Position numbers and translations under genes: made by a program. Positions 24,694-36,115 of a DNA stretch of 64,000 bases are shown here, in pieces. Below the pieces are notes generated by a model. The model had not been told where the DNA came from and made no database searches. It saw only the letters and a program-made list of their open reading frames with translations. The stretch spans positions 794,501 through 858,500 of the forward strand of contig CALZFC010000044.1 of assembly GCA_945643635.1 (NCBI GenBank), in the 5' to 3' direction. The stretch is from Allodiplogaster sudhausi (taxonomy: Eukaryota > Nematoda > Chromadorea > Rhabditida > Diplogasteridae). Every line of letters begins with the position of its first letter. Within the stretch, counting starts at the first letter, position 1.

Positions 24694-25521
24694 TATCATA
24701 GGTATATATCTATATCAACTCTAACATGAAATCCTGCAGGGCCCGTCGGATAGTAAGCGATATCGCCATTGCCGTCTTTGAAAGGCACGAAATAGTAGCC
24801 GCGGAAGCTGTTGAGCACGCCAAGTAATGGGACCAAGAAAATGCTCAGATAAACGAACGTGAAGAAGGAGCGCTCATGCTAAACAAAAAGAAAGCAATAT
24901 AATATTTTTCTAATCGATTTATATTATATCTATCCTCTGGCCCACTGACCAATTTCATGTGGAGAGGGAGTGCGAAATGTAGGAGGCGATTAAGCGCAAG
25001 GCAAGAGAAACTCTGAAGCTGTGCAAAAGAGACGTAGCTGAAGAGAGCATTGCAAGACGCTTCAAGATGGTGCGAGATGACGAAGGCGTAGAAGGGAGAG
25101 AAGGTCGGATAGGTTGAGAGCTCGAAGAATAACATCATCAACACGAATGATATCATACTCTGAACAGTGGAAGAATCAAAGAAGTCGAATTGTACGAGGA
25201 AAATAGCGCTTACCAGAACGCCCTCCAGGCATATAACGTAGAAAATTGGAGCGGCCCCGAACACGGGATTTCTGTGAAGAATTGACATGAGAGTACAGTG
25301 GACACTCTTTCAAATGCTTGAAGCTATAGTTGAGCTTATCAAAATCTTTCTAAGCGTTTAAATAGCCACCTGAGTGAGCATTCAAATCTCTACCTGAGGA
25401 TGTGTACATAGGATGGAATGGCAAAGGCAAATGTCGGCAGCCCGATTGCGAGAATCAAAGTGAGAAGGACTCGGTCAATCGTCATCAGGAACGACAGCTC
25501 CTCATTTGGGATCGCGCCCAT
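22199..25521 (-). CDS. Serpentine 7TM chemoreceptor-like GPCR, apparently intact paralogue
   Basis: Exons: 25383-25521 approximately (MGAIPNEELSFL then TM1 VLLTLILAIGLPTFAFAIP), 25214-25271 (NPVFGAAPIFYVICLEG), 24950-25159 (FVLMMLFFELSTYP through LALNRLLHFALPL), 24726-24878 (HERSFFTFVYLSIF, GYYFVPFKDGNGDIAYYP), 23520-23791 (FNAAILVAYLPFYVF, LRRLESKVERGLAVTS), 23334-23430 (INNIITFVTAHVFFL) and a terminal exon 22199 to about 22290 (RFLITFSSSVRAAVVPK). Multiple hydrophobic helices, the NRL motif after TM3 and a basic loop before TM6 fit nematode serpentine receptors (Srg/Srv-like by inspection). Two introns are swollen by transposons: the CCGTATTTTC element in intron 4 and a foldback in the last intron. 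The phase of the last junction is not settled. Likely role: chemosensory neuron receptor (inference). Confidence 0.75.
22362..23243. mobile_element. Long-arm foldback element in a receptor intron
   Basis: The left arm (22362-22695) and right arm (22921-23243) are reverse complements at roughly 85-90% identity by eye, starting ATTTGCGAGAGAATC and ending GATTCTCTCGCAAAT. A 225-bp non-matching centre separates them. There is no transposase. It lies between the sixth exon (to 23334) and the terminal exon (22290) of the chemoreceptor gene. Confidence 0.85.
23921..24638. mobile_element. CCGTATTTTC-end MITE with poly-C tracts (copy 1)
   Basis: The ends are CCGTATTTTCTCTATTAGTG and its inverted equivalent ending GAAAATACGG, with TA at the right flank. 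The interior alternates CTCTAATAG with C-runs of up to 14, giving extreme C/G strand asymmetry. It is interrupted by a TTAA element (24292-24568). It sits in intron 4 of the chemoreceptor gene. Confidence 0.85.
24292..24568. mobile_element. TTAA-flanked MITE nested in the poly-C element
   Basis: TTAA on both sides (24288-24291 and 24569-24572). The ends AGGAAGTATCCGGCGAATAAT and ATTATTCCCCGGATACCTCCT are inverted repeats over about 21 bp. The insertion splits a C-run/CTAATAG unit of the host element, so it is the younger event. Confidence 0.85.
24646..24690. repeat. (TA)n microsatellite
   Basis: Almost pure AT dinucleotide run directly beside the poly-C element. A second, longer TA tract is at about 27778-27855 in the paralogous gene. 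Confidence 0.95.
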
Positions 25522-26258
25522 TGCTAGAACCTTGTTAAGAAGAGGAGGTGGAAGAAGAAAAAGAATATTTATGGTCACGCGATATCGACTAAATTTGCCC
25601 GAAAACTGCAATGTGGGAAGCTAGCTGAAGTAAAGCATCTCGGGTACTTATGTAGTAAATCACTGATCTTACAAGCAAGTACGCTCCGCCAGGTTGCTCT
25701 AACGTGCTTTTGAACACTTGCATTTTAGACATAATAATTATTGGTTGCACGCCAGATATCTTCATGCGCGCGCTCAGTTGAAATATGATTCCGTTTAATG
25801 CTCACCTTCACCTGGCAGTCATACACTGAGATTCCAATGATCGTTGATAGTGCACATACATATTACGTATGCTTTTCAAGCCATTTTAAGGATTGAGCAC
25901 ATCGATCTTTTGTTTGAAATGTAGTTCATTATAAAACACTGCTTTTCTTGATATTCTAATTGCCTTGAGGGCCGAAGATCTGCATTGTGGGTAAGGTCGT
26001 ATGTTTAAACTCACTAATGACAACATTTGAGGAGCCTATCTAACTCCTCATTCTAAACGTTATTCCACAGAAAGGGCAACAACGTCGCTGGAAACAAAAT
26101 ACAATGCATTTTGACAAAAGGTAGTTTGTGACAATTTAGGCTCAGTCTTAAAGAAATTAACAGATCCATTTTTCGAAGCGTCATAATCGACAGAAATCTA
26201 TGCATGTATGCATATATGTAGGTTTTGAAGAAATTATAAAAAAATTTTTTATGATATA

Positions 26259-26710
26259 CCGTATTTTCTCTATTAGTGCCCCTCCCTCTATTAGAACCCC
26301 CCCCCCCCCCCTCTAATAGTGCCCCCCTCTCGCGAGGGTATTGAAAAATAGACCCCTCCCTCTAATAGAACCCCCCCCCCCCCCCCTCCAATAGTGCCCC
26401 CCCCCCCTATTTGTCTAATACCTCGGCTCGAAATGTACCTCGTATGGATTCTGGAGGCTCTTCCCAATGAATTAATTACAAATTCTTTCAAAATTTACAG
26501 TAAAATGGATCTTTCGATGATGATTCAATTGAAGAAGAGCTACAAATCTCTTTTGTTAGGAATAAATTGTTGTTTACAAACTTTTAGCTAATCACATTGA
26601 AAAATAGTACCCCTCCCTCAAATAGAACCCCCCCCCCCTCTAATAGTGCCCCCCTCTCGCAAGGGGATTGAAAAATAGTGATCCCGGGGGCACTAATAGA
26701 GAAAATACGG
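26259..26710. mobile_element. CCGTATTTTC-end MITE with poly-C tracts (copy 2)
   Basis: Starts CCGTATTTTCTCTATTAGTG and ends CACTAATAGAGAAAATACGG, with TA on both flanks (26257-26258 and 26711-26712). It contains C-runs up to about 15 and the same internal segment as copy 1, without the nested TTAA element. It lies between the two receptor paralogues. Degraded relatives are at about 29178-29275, 36200-36255 and 37885-37980. Confidence 0.88.
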
Positions 26711-26956
26711 TAATTTTCTATGATGCACTCTTAAGCATGAACTGCTCACGCCTCAAAACATATCAGGACAGAAGACAAAGAGGAAGATTACGAAATGCTG
26801 AGAAAAAAGGAGAAAGAGTATGAAAAATAGTGGGCAATTTTAAGATACTTGCTCAAACATAGAATGAATTGTAATCCGTGTTTCAGAAATCGAGTGATCA
26901 GGTAACCGTAGAAAATTATCAAGTGGGTCTATGTAGTATGTACATACATACATAAT

Positions 26957-27773
26957 CTAAGATCCCGACTTTGATTGAAGAGTCTTCAAAACAAACTTTG
27001 GCACAACTGCTGCCCGTACCGATGTAGAGAAGGCGATCAGGAACCGGAAAAATATAATTGATTTTTTCTCCTTTACACGAGCAGAAAAAAAATATATATC
27101 ACAAATCATTACCAGTGTGGCAATATGGTTGTGAGGAAGAAGACGTGAGGCGTGACGTTGAGAATGATGTTATTGATTCGTGTTCGAGATCCATACGCAT
27201 TTATAAGCTGAAAACAACATTTTTTGTAAACATTGCCGTACTGACGTAGAAGACATTGTAGAAGCAAGGCCTCCTTCAACCTTGCTCTCTAGCTGTTTAG
27301 CTGGCGAGTGCGCCGAAGGCAGAAGTGAAGAACCTTCAATTGCGAGTCAATGAATAGAATATATAAATATGCAAGAAATTATAAAGAAATCTGCAAATAA
27401 ATGAGTAAGAAGCCAAATAAGCTACTATGATGGCCGCGCTGATAATGTAGATATTTAAATCGTTATCCGCACTAGATTGTGCAGAGGTTTGAGCGCCTGT
27501 ACAAAATTTATATCTCATTTTTTAACTAACTTACCTATGCATACGACAACTGGCTGTAACATATACATATATGTATGTTAACTACTAACATGAAAAACGT
27601 CAGGGCTTGTCGGATAGTAAACTATGACGTCATCGCCAACTTCCATGGACACATTGGCGTAGCCACGGAAGCAGTTGAGCACGCCGAGCAGCGGCACTAG
27701 GAAAATGTCAGAAAAGCGATATTGAAGAAGGAACGCTCATGCTCAAGAAGAAAGAAGCAATTTTATCTTCACT

Positions 27774-27847
<74 letters not shown>

Positions 27848-28461
27848 CATATATAAATTTATATATCAAGGCCCAAACGGAGAAACAGGAACCAATTGCA
27901 TGGAGGTAGGAGGCGATTTAGAGCAAGCCAAAAATAGCTATGGAGATGCTCGAATGAGACATAAGTGAAGAGCGCATTTGAAGGCGCTACGAGGTGATGC
28001 GAGATGAGGAAGGCGTAGAAGGCAGAGAAGATTGTATAGGTTGTGAACTCGAAGAATAACATCATGAGCACGAAGGATAGCATACTCTGAAATTGGACCT
28101 CTCCTGCACACTCTTTAAGTCTTTAAAAACAGAATCATAATTCTAATTGTTAGAGGAAAGAGGCTTACAAGAACTCCCTCAAGGCAGATAACGTAGAAAA
28201 TCGGAGCGCCCCCGAACACGGGATCTCTGTTGAGAATTAATATGATATGAGAGCCCAGCTTGCCTGTTTAAAAGCTTATTTCTTTTGAATATTTGCAAGA
28301 ACTTTAAAATATCTACTTGTTTAAAATGTCAACCTGAGGATGCGGACGTAGGATGGAATGGCAAAGGCGAAGGTCGGCATCCCGATTGCGAGAATGAAAG
28401 AGACAAGGACTCGGTCCATCGCCGTCAAGAACGAGAGCTCGTCGCAAGGGATCGGGCACAT
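26957..28461 (-). pseudogene. Decayed tandem paralogue of the chemoreceptor gene
   Basis: Exon-by-exon homologue of the neighbouring receptor. The first exon (MCPIPCDELSFL, FILAIGMPTFAFAIP) and second (DPVFGGAPIFYVICLEG) are intact. The third (FVLMMLFFEFTTYT to LALNRLLPPCN) has lost 16 nt relative to the paralogue just after the NRLL motif, shifting the frame. The exon matching FNAAILVAYL (27250-27500) carries further indels, and its middle reads in another frame (ISAAIIVAYLASYSFIC) with an in-frame stop before the basic loop. The terminal exon (FLIAFSTSVRAAVVPK, about 26957-27040) remains recognisable. Flanks on both sides are also shared (22070-22200 with 26865-26960; 25650-25760 with 28580-28700), so the whole segment was duplicated. 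Confidence 0.75.
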
Positions 28462-30298
28462 TTTGCCAAAACTTTGTTGAGAAGGAGAAGAAGGAGAATA
28501 TCGACTGAATTCGCCTGAAAGCTGGAATATGGAAGAGTGCTCACGTGATGCAGACTAATTGTAAGTAAAAGCAAGGCATCTCGTGTTCTGAATCAGTAAA
28601 CCACAACCCATTCCAATAAGACGGTTCCGCCAGGTGGCTCTGGTGAGCTTTTGAACATTTGCATTTTAGATGTAATTATTGGTTGCACCTCAAGCCATCT
28701 TCATACGGGGGCAATGTATTCATAATCTTCGATTTGATGCTCACCTTCATGCGCAGAGATATCAAGATCGTCGATCTTGTATTATGTTCAACATATTACT
28801 TTTATACCATTTAAAGAACGAACGCTGTCCAGCTCAACACAATAATGCAGGTATTCAAGTGCTCAACGGCTCCATATGACGGCAAATGTTTGTTAACGTA
28901 TATTACATGAACACGAACCTTGACGTACATACTACATGCATATATATGTACATACTATGTCTTTGTATGTATCTGCAAGTTTGCTGAATACGCACGAAGC
29001 CAAGATTCTTTTACTTTTGCTCCTTTTCTAAACATGACTTTATAACGCATGAAAATAACAAAACTCAAGAATTTTCCAGATACTGTTTGGATTTTTTTTT
29101 CGCTTCGTGCATCGACCGTAAGTAAGTTTCTGAATTGGACATTTTTATGTACATATGGATGTAAGTTTTTTTTTCTATATTAGTACCCCCAGGGGTTCTA
29201 TTTTTCAATACCCTTGCCGTGAAGGGGTACTATTAGAGGGAATGGTACTATTAGAGGGATCGGTATTATTTTTATGAAAATACATACATACATATACATA
29301 CATACATATTATGCGCGAAAAGTGCAAGAGCACATGAAACTCTTTATTTTTAAAGCCATCATACTCGCAGGACATCAACGTCAATAATTAACAAATCTGG
29401 AAGAAAGTTTTAGAGAGATTAAGTTCTAAAGAAATTAATAGTGTCTGATTCAGCAGGAATCTATGCATGTTTAAATTAATATGTGTACGTAAAAATATAA
29501 ATAAAAAATATCTTTCTATATATTTATTTTCTATGATGAAGTAAAAAGAGAGAGAGAGAGGGTATATAAAACAGGAGGGCTAGTAGAGAGAGGATGTGAT
29601 GAGTCATCCACATGACGCGTCGAAACCATTGATGGACAAGCTATCGCCTTATTGACAGATGGCTACCAAAATAATGAGGGCGGGGCGAACAGCAGTAAAT
29701 GAGATAAGAGTGAGACTCCTATGATTGAAAGGCAAGAGTAGAGAAGTAAAGGGTCAGAAATGAATGAGATAGAGAGAGAATGAGCGTGAGCAGGCTGGTT
29801 AGAGAAAGAGTGAGAGAGAGAGAGGGCGAGTGAGAGAGTGGCAGCATAAGCACGCTGGTTAGAGAAAGAGTGAGAGAGTGGCAAGCAAGCGTGCAATGAG
29901 ATTGTGCAATACTTGCAGTGCCGGAACACTAACTAACCTGACGCAAGCGTTCTCCCACGTGCACTTGAAGTTAGTATATAAACACTGTCTCACCTTTGGC
30001 TTTTATATATTTTTGCGATATCTAGCATTTTTCTTCTTTCTTCATTCCAATGCAATTCTTTTCTAGAGTTAATATTTATGTTATACCCCTATTTTTAAGC
30101 GTACACACTTGAATCATGTACATATGTACATAGTATGTATATTTGAATGCCGAAATGTATCTTTAAATAGTTCTTTCATAAGTTCTCGAAAGTGAGAGGT
30201 GTATGTATATATTCCCATGAATGTTTTGTTCAGTCAGACTTTGAGAAAAAAGTTACACTTTGTTATTGCTTCCAGTGCAAGCTAAATAGAAGCGAACA
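28462..30298. other. Intergenic, repeat-rich
   Basis: Contains duplicated upstream flank of the receptor gene (to about 28760), ATGTACAT repeats, a degraded poly-C element (about 29178-29275), and GA-rich direct repeats at 29770-29885 with GCTGGTTAGAGAAAGAGTGA occurring twice about 60 bp apart. No gene was seen. Confidence 0.6.
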
Positions 30299-33200
30299 AT
30301 GGCCGCCAAGCGCTTTTTCGTCTCCTTCGAAACTGGCTCCGATGAAAACGATGGACTCACTGAGGACACCGCGGTTGCTTCGCTCTTCCAGGTGGTTCAC
30401 ATGACATGTGGCTGCATTAAACTCACGAACGAAGTTTGCATTGAATTCGATCAGGATGTTTTTGCAAATATTAGATTTTAGTTGTATTGTTAAGCATGCG
30501 TACAGGCAAAGAACAGAATCAGGAACTTTTTCAAATCAGTTTTTGAATGAAACTTTGCAGGCAATGCTTCGAGCAAAGTCGCCTTGTGGAGACTTTCTCG
30601 TTCGTACGAAAGATGAGCTAACTATCGACTTTTCGTGGAAGCCTCCGAGTGAGTCCGCGTTGAAGAGAAACGCGAAGAAGTATCAGGCAGAGCTGAAGAA
30701 GCTGGAGAAGGATGGAGTCAAGACTACCACTGAATCGGAAGAGCATAGTGCTGCCACCCTCGAAGAAGCGAAAAAGGTTGGTATTATTTTTGCTTATTTC
30801 ACTTTTAATCTAATAATTTCAAATATCTTTAGATTCCTCGCACTTACATACAATTAGTATTTACTTTTTTCACTTACCATCTACTTTTTTCTAATCCAAA
30901 TTAAACTACTCTACTTTCATAGATCAAACTCGAGCTCGATCCGTCGCTTCCGGAGGCGAAACTCATAAAAATTCGTGAAGGAATCAAACATCGCGATATT
31001 CGCGTCCGTATTCTCGGCTGGGTTCATCGACTACGACGACAAGGTTTTTCATTCGTAATTTTTTTAATACAATTAAAATTCACTCTTTTTTGTTGCTTAA
31101 ATTTCCAGCGAGATGCCTACAATCAATAAAGCTCATTTTCAATTTGTAGGCAAGTCGATGGCCTTTTTGGTGGCGCGCGATGGAAGCGGTTTTATCCAGT
31201 GCCTTCTCACCGACAAACTTGTCAGAATTATTGGATACTTTATTTCCTATTATAAACACACGCAGAAAAGGCTAAACAGGACGATTTTAGTGTCAAAGCT
31301 ACGACGCATTGACATTGACGACAGAGAGTTCAGTGGAAATCTATGGAACGATCAAGGAGGTTAGGATATACTATTACGTTTGCTATTACTTTTTAAGTTT
31401 TTCGAGCAGAGGTTATAAAATGGGAATATAAAACATTTTATTCCGGCTCTGGAAGTTAAAAATTGCAAGAGCTTCTAAGCAAAAATTTGTGTGATTTAAA
31501 GATACACGAAACTCAGCAGTAATTTATTCGAATTTTACTGACTTTTCAAGTATCGTCTCTCTAAATCACAGATGCTCTCTCGTCCTTCCTCATACAAAAA
31601 GGCGCGAGTTAAAATGTGAGTTTTGGCTCGTTTAAGCTGCCCGACGGGAAGACGGCGCCGGACGGCCACGAGCTCGTCGTTGACTTCTGGCGTGTGATTG
31701 CACGCGCGCCCCCCGGCGGCATTGACCACGTGCTGAACGAAGAAGCCGGCGTCGACACCATGCTGGAGAACCGGTCGGGCTATCTTTCTCTATACTATCA
31801 AATATTATCACACATTCATACAAGATCATATTGTTTTCTATAATTGCTGAGGGTGGTCAATAAATGTGATTAGATTACTTATAAATTATTTTTTTATAAT
31901 GCCTGGTCAGGGTGTAATTCCCTATTTGTTGAGTGTAATTCCATGATTGCAGTCACCTGGTGCTGCGTGGCGAGAACGCGTCTCGGATGCTTCGACTGCG
32001 CGCGGCGGCCACTCGCGCCATGCGCGCGCACTTCCACTACGCCTGCTACACCGAAGTCACGCCGCCAACACTCGTCCAGACACAGGTTTTTTTTAATATA
32101 TTGATTTCTCAATTATTTTATCTCCATCCTTTATGGTATTGTCTTTGGAGTGAATCCGTTAAATTGCAAGGTCGAAGGCGGCTCGACCCTCTTCAGTCTG
32201 GACTACTTTGGCGAGATGGCCTATCTAACGCAGTCTTCCCAGCTGTACCTCGAGACTTTGCTCGCGCCCCTCGGCGATGTCTACTGTATCGCGCAGAGCT
32301 ACAGGTACTTTTGAGATAGTGTCGCAATCATGTTTTCTCCCTTTGATGTCTACAACTTATTGAAGAATCAGATGATTTTTTTATTATTTCTTAAAAAAAA
32401 GAATAAAAAGGGAGAAGAATTGAAGGGCTGAGAAGTCGCGAACTCGCCGCCACCTCGCTGAGTACTCACACGTCGAGGCTGAGTGCGCCTTTATCACTTT
32501 CGACGAGTTGATGGACAAGATCGAGGAGCTCGTCTGCGATACGGTCGAGCGAATTCTCGACGATCCTGAGACGGCCGCGCTGCTCAGGCACTTCAACCCG
32601 GTCAGAGTTTTTATTTTGCTCTTGTTACTCAAGAACTAGAAAAACAATTTCTCTCACTAAAATAGGAGGTATTTAAGTGATCAGTTTCTCCTTTTTGCTT
32701 AAAAATAAGTTTTCAGGATGTCCAAGTGCCGAAACGGCCCTTCATGCGCATGGAATACAAGGAGGCCATCGAGTGGCTGCAGAAGCACGGCGTCAAGAAC
32801 GAGCACGGCCACGCCTTCGAGTACGGAGAGGACATTGCAGAGGCGGCCGAGCGGCATATGACCGACTCCATCGGAGTGGTGAGATCTCATTAGTGCTGAA
32901 TTCATTATGTATTGAGGAACCTCTAGTTAACACTAAAAACACATTAACACTAAAAGATATTAGTTCTAGGCTCCATGAAAACCACCGGTCAAGATTCATA
33001 ATCCTTCCATGTGTGCCCTTGAGTTTATTGAAAGCGTCATTACTAACTAGTTTTCGAACGAATATCACATCTATATATCTCGAGAACAGGAAACACTTTA
33101 CAATAATAACATTTCCTTGCCTTCAGCCAATCCTGCTGAAGCGCTTCCCGGCCGGCATCAAGGCCTTCTACATGAGCCGCTGCGAAGACGACCGCTCGCT

Positions 33201-33652
33201 GACCGAGTCGGTCGATCTTCTGATGCCGGGCGTGGGCGAGATTGTCGGCGGGTCCATGAGGATTTGGGATGAGAAGGAGCTCGCGGCTGCATTCGAGACT
33301 GCTGGCATTCCTTCCAAGAACTATTTCTGGTTCGTTTCGTTCTCTTGTTCGCTCACATTGCCCTCCTTTTTCTCTAGTTTACTCTCTCGTTTATCTTGCT
33401 CTCCTTCTCTCTCGGTCTCATCTATGTCTCTATCTCGTCCTCTCTCTCCCTCTCCCTCCCTCTCTCCCCCTCTCTCTCAATCTCTCTCACTCTCTCTCTC
33501 TGTCTAGGTACACGGATCAGCGTCGTTACGGTTCGACCCCTCACGGCGGCTATGGTCTCGGCCTGGAGCGATTCATCTGCTGGCTCACGAACACTCATCA
33601 CATCCGAGACGCGTGCATGTACCCGCGGTTCATCGGAAGATGCTCGCCTTAG
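30299..33652 (+). CDS. nars-1: Asparaginyl-tRNA synthetase, cytoplasmic (class IIb)
   Basis: Complete 12-exon model, all phases consistent: 30299-30391, 30561-30776, 30923-31043, 31150-31220, 31291-31359, 31637-31773, 31953-32085, 32171-32304, 32426-32600, 32717-32878, 33127-33329, 33508-33652; 552 aa (human enzyme 548). Order: a eukaryote-specific N-terminal region with a Lys-rich helix (about residues 40-100), an OB-fold anticodon-binding domain ([31 protein letters not shown]), then the class II catalytic core. The core shows [13 protein letters not shown] (motif 1 region), [20 protein letters not shown] (motif 2), [19 protein letters not shown] and GYGLGLERF (motif 3). It attaches Asn to tRNA-Asn using ATP. 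The ATG follows a TTCCAG acceptor by 23 nt. A CT-rich run in the last intron is the only oddity. The symbol follows C. elegans usage. Confidence 0.97.
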
Positions 33653-34823
33653 ACTCTTTATCCTCTCCAGCCCCCCCCCCAAATCCTGCTTCCTATTTAA
33701 CTCCTTTGTAAAAGTCAATAATGTTTTCTAGAACATTTTTAGCTGGATTTTAATTCTATCAAGATCAGGATACCTGTGGCCAATCTTCTTTCAGAATGAC
33801 AAATAATGATAAACCGGCAAAGAACTTTTATCAACAACTCTTTGAACAATTTCTTGGGTAAAAAGAACGAATTGACGAACTCCTCTTGCACAAGCTATTC
33901 AACACGAAAGAATTCCTCCTCTTCATTTATTTATTTATTCATACATCAATTTAAAGATTTAGTTTACGGGAATATTCTTGCTGAAATATAATCAGATCTG
34001 TGTGCCGTGGTTTTTGAAGTTGACAGTGACATTCGTGTAGAACATGTTGATTCTTAGGTCTTCCGTAGCGAATAGAAAATATCAGAAATATCAGAATAAC
34101 ACCACGAACATAAGGAATGTTCAAGTTCCCAAGTACCACCAAGTCGTATGTAATCAAGGAAAGATCACATCAAAAATATATGCAATTCGAATTAAGAAGG
34201 TCTTCAAATATTTTAAATCGCCTCCTGCTTGCTTAATTTACCATTCTAGGAAGAAGACCAAGAAGGTTCTAGGAACACATTTGGTTGTTTATAGGGAAAT
34301 TGCCCTGTTAGTGCATATGTACATACATACAGTACCGCTCAACAACCAGGAGTGCAGGTACTTTCCAAAATGTCCGATCAAATTTGTGCGTTTCTCGATA
34401 ACCGCAAGTCGATTTGGTTTACATATTTGGATTCAGGCACTCGGGTTACACCATAATTGAGCATTAAAATGTTAAGATAATGCATTTTCGACAAAATGGA
34501 AAATATTGTGAAATTGTGGTGTCTTATCTCTTGCACTGTGATTTTAGAAGAGCAAATAAGTATGACATAGTCCCTATTCCCAATACCCATTTGCAATGTC
34601 TAATTACTAAGACAAGAAAAGAAACATGAGACTGCGGAACTTCTCCCAATATCCTTCTGCTACTTCCAATTACCTCCAAAACGTAGGCGACGAATTGCAT
34701 TGGTACGTTTAGAAGCATTTAATTGTATAGTGTCCTTGAGAATTACCTATGCGTTATTCTTTTATCAACACTGCGCAAAGACACTGCGTTCAAAAAGGAG
34801 TGATTGGTAGCCGCTAAGACGGT
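33653..34823. other. Intergenic
   Basis: No exon recognised. Near 33915-33960 it holds TTTATTTATTCATACATCAA, an end shared with a repeat family seen at 10535 and in the 61.8-kb hairpin. A CAGTACCGCTCAA element end lies at 34331. From about 34590 it is duplicated 3' flank of the granulin genes. Confidence 0.5.
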
Positions 34824-35419
34824 TTATGCCTTGATGGCCGGGAACTTCGGGACGGAGGGGATGCGGAGGAGCTCGCCGCCAGCCTGAACAAATACAACAA
34901 TTAGATATGCTACGCAAAAAGATGCGTTCAATTAGACAAGCGTCCTCTGACCTGTCTGAGTTCGCAGTGTGAGCCAGCGCAACTGAATCAACGGGAATTC
35001 GTTATCAACTTGGTTAAAGGAACCATGCACTGAATGATGCTACAGTAGTATGTTAGGACCATTTCGAAAGCGCGCCCTCAAATATTTGGCCCTTCCGCTG
35101 GTTAGTGAGCGGGTAAAATAGGAGGGTGGCTAACAGCTACAGCAAAAAAGATTTGGCCCAGCCGTCTAACTTTGTTAAAAGTAGACAAAAATAGTTCAAA
35201 CTTTCCAGAAGTATGTTTTAGACTGATGTTAATAGATCCACACCCATAAAACGATATGTTAGACATTCAGTGAACTGCTCCTTTAAGGAGAAAAGAAAAC
35301 GAAGTCTGACACGAATCCATTCGGACAGCAGTGCTTAAAGTCCATTCTGCTCTATCGATGGGGCAGCAGCCGTAGTGCAGCTCCTCATGTTGTAGGAGGA
35401 GAGCGGTCAGACGGGCCAT
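34824..35419 (-). pseudogene. Granulin-like pseudogene D with transposon in intron
   Basis: Start region ATG at 35417-35419 (MARLTALLL). The end of exon 1, intron 1 and the first half of exon 2 are deleted, so the leader runs into the remnant GCCP block out of register. Exon 3 (34952-34982) has an in-frame 6-nt loss, and exon 4 (34824-34883) still encodes [19 protein letters not shown]. Intron 2 is interrupted by the TTAA element at 35018-35282. It is clearly derived from the same gene as the intact copies. Confidence 0.85.
35018..35282. mobile_element. TTAA-flanked MITE with readable empty site
   Basis: TTAA at 35014-35017 and 35283-35286. The ends AGGAACCATGCACTGAATG and CATTCAGTGAACTGCTCCT are inverted repeats. 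The intact granulin copies have a single TTAA at the same intron position (CTCCTTAACCAAGTTGATAAC in the 47-kb copy), so insertion duplicated the TTAA and nothing else. The interior lacks an ORF. Confidence 0.9.
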
Positions 35420-35802
35420 TCCTTCCGAAAAATAACTACAAAATATTTAAATAAAGTAGATGATACCGAAGCCATGCGAAAATGAGGTAAATTGAGATAG
35501 TTCCTCCCAACGGCTCAGCGTATTTATGCAGATCTCTAAGTACCGCGTGAGGTTTATTTGTTCTTTACCAATCAAAGAGCAAGAGATAAGAAGAAACTCG
35601 AAGGGCGTTGGCCTAACAGGGAATGTCAATGAAATAAGCTAATCTGATAACAAACGCACTCAGCTTATTGTCGAAATGGACAGAAATGCCGCCACGCCTT
35701 TCCCAGCATCTTTTATCGGTGTCTTGGTTGAATCGGAATACCGTATCATTCTTTAAGTGAATTTTCATGAATAGGATTCGACAACAAGGTTCTTTTTTTC
35801 CT

Positions 35803-36115
35803 CCGCATCCCCTCCGTGCCGAAGTTCCCGGCCATCAAGGCATAAACCATCTTCCCGGCTACCAATCACTACATTTTGATCGCAATGTCTTTGCGCAGTG
35901 TTGATAAAAGAATAACGCATGATGCTCAATCACATTATACTAAATAAATGCTTCTGAACGTAACAATGCAATTCGACGCCTACTTCTAGCAAGAGACATA
36001 GTAATTGGAAGTAGCAGAAGGATATTGGGAGGAGTACCGCAGTCTCATGTTTCTTTTCTTGTCCGAGGAAGTCGTTGTTACTCTCGCCTACAAATTTAAT
36101 TTATTTGTTTGCGAT
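35803..36115 (+). pseudogene. Granulin 3' fragment E (partial last exon plus 3' flank)
   Basis: Begins within the last granulin exon ([14 protein letters not shown] then TAA near 35846) and continues with the same 3' flank as the intact copy (AATGTCTTTGCGCAGTG, the AAATAAATGCTTCT polyadenylation region, AAGGATATTGGGAGGAGTACC). There are no upstream exons. It lies head-away from pseudogene D, so the pair forms an inverted arrangement. Confidence 0.75.
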
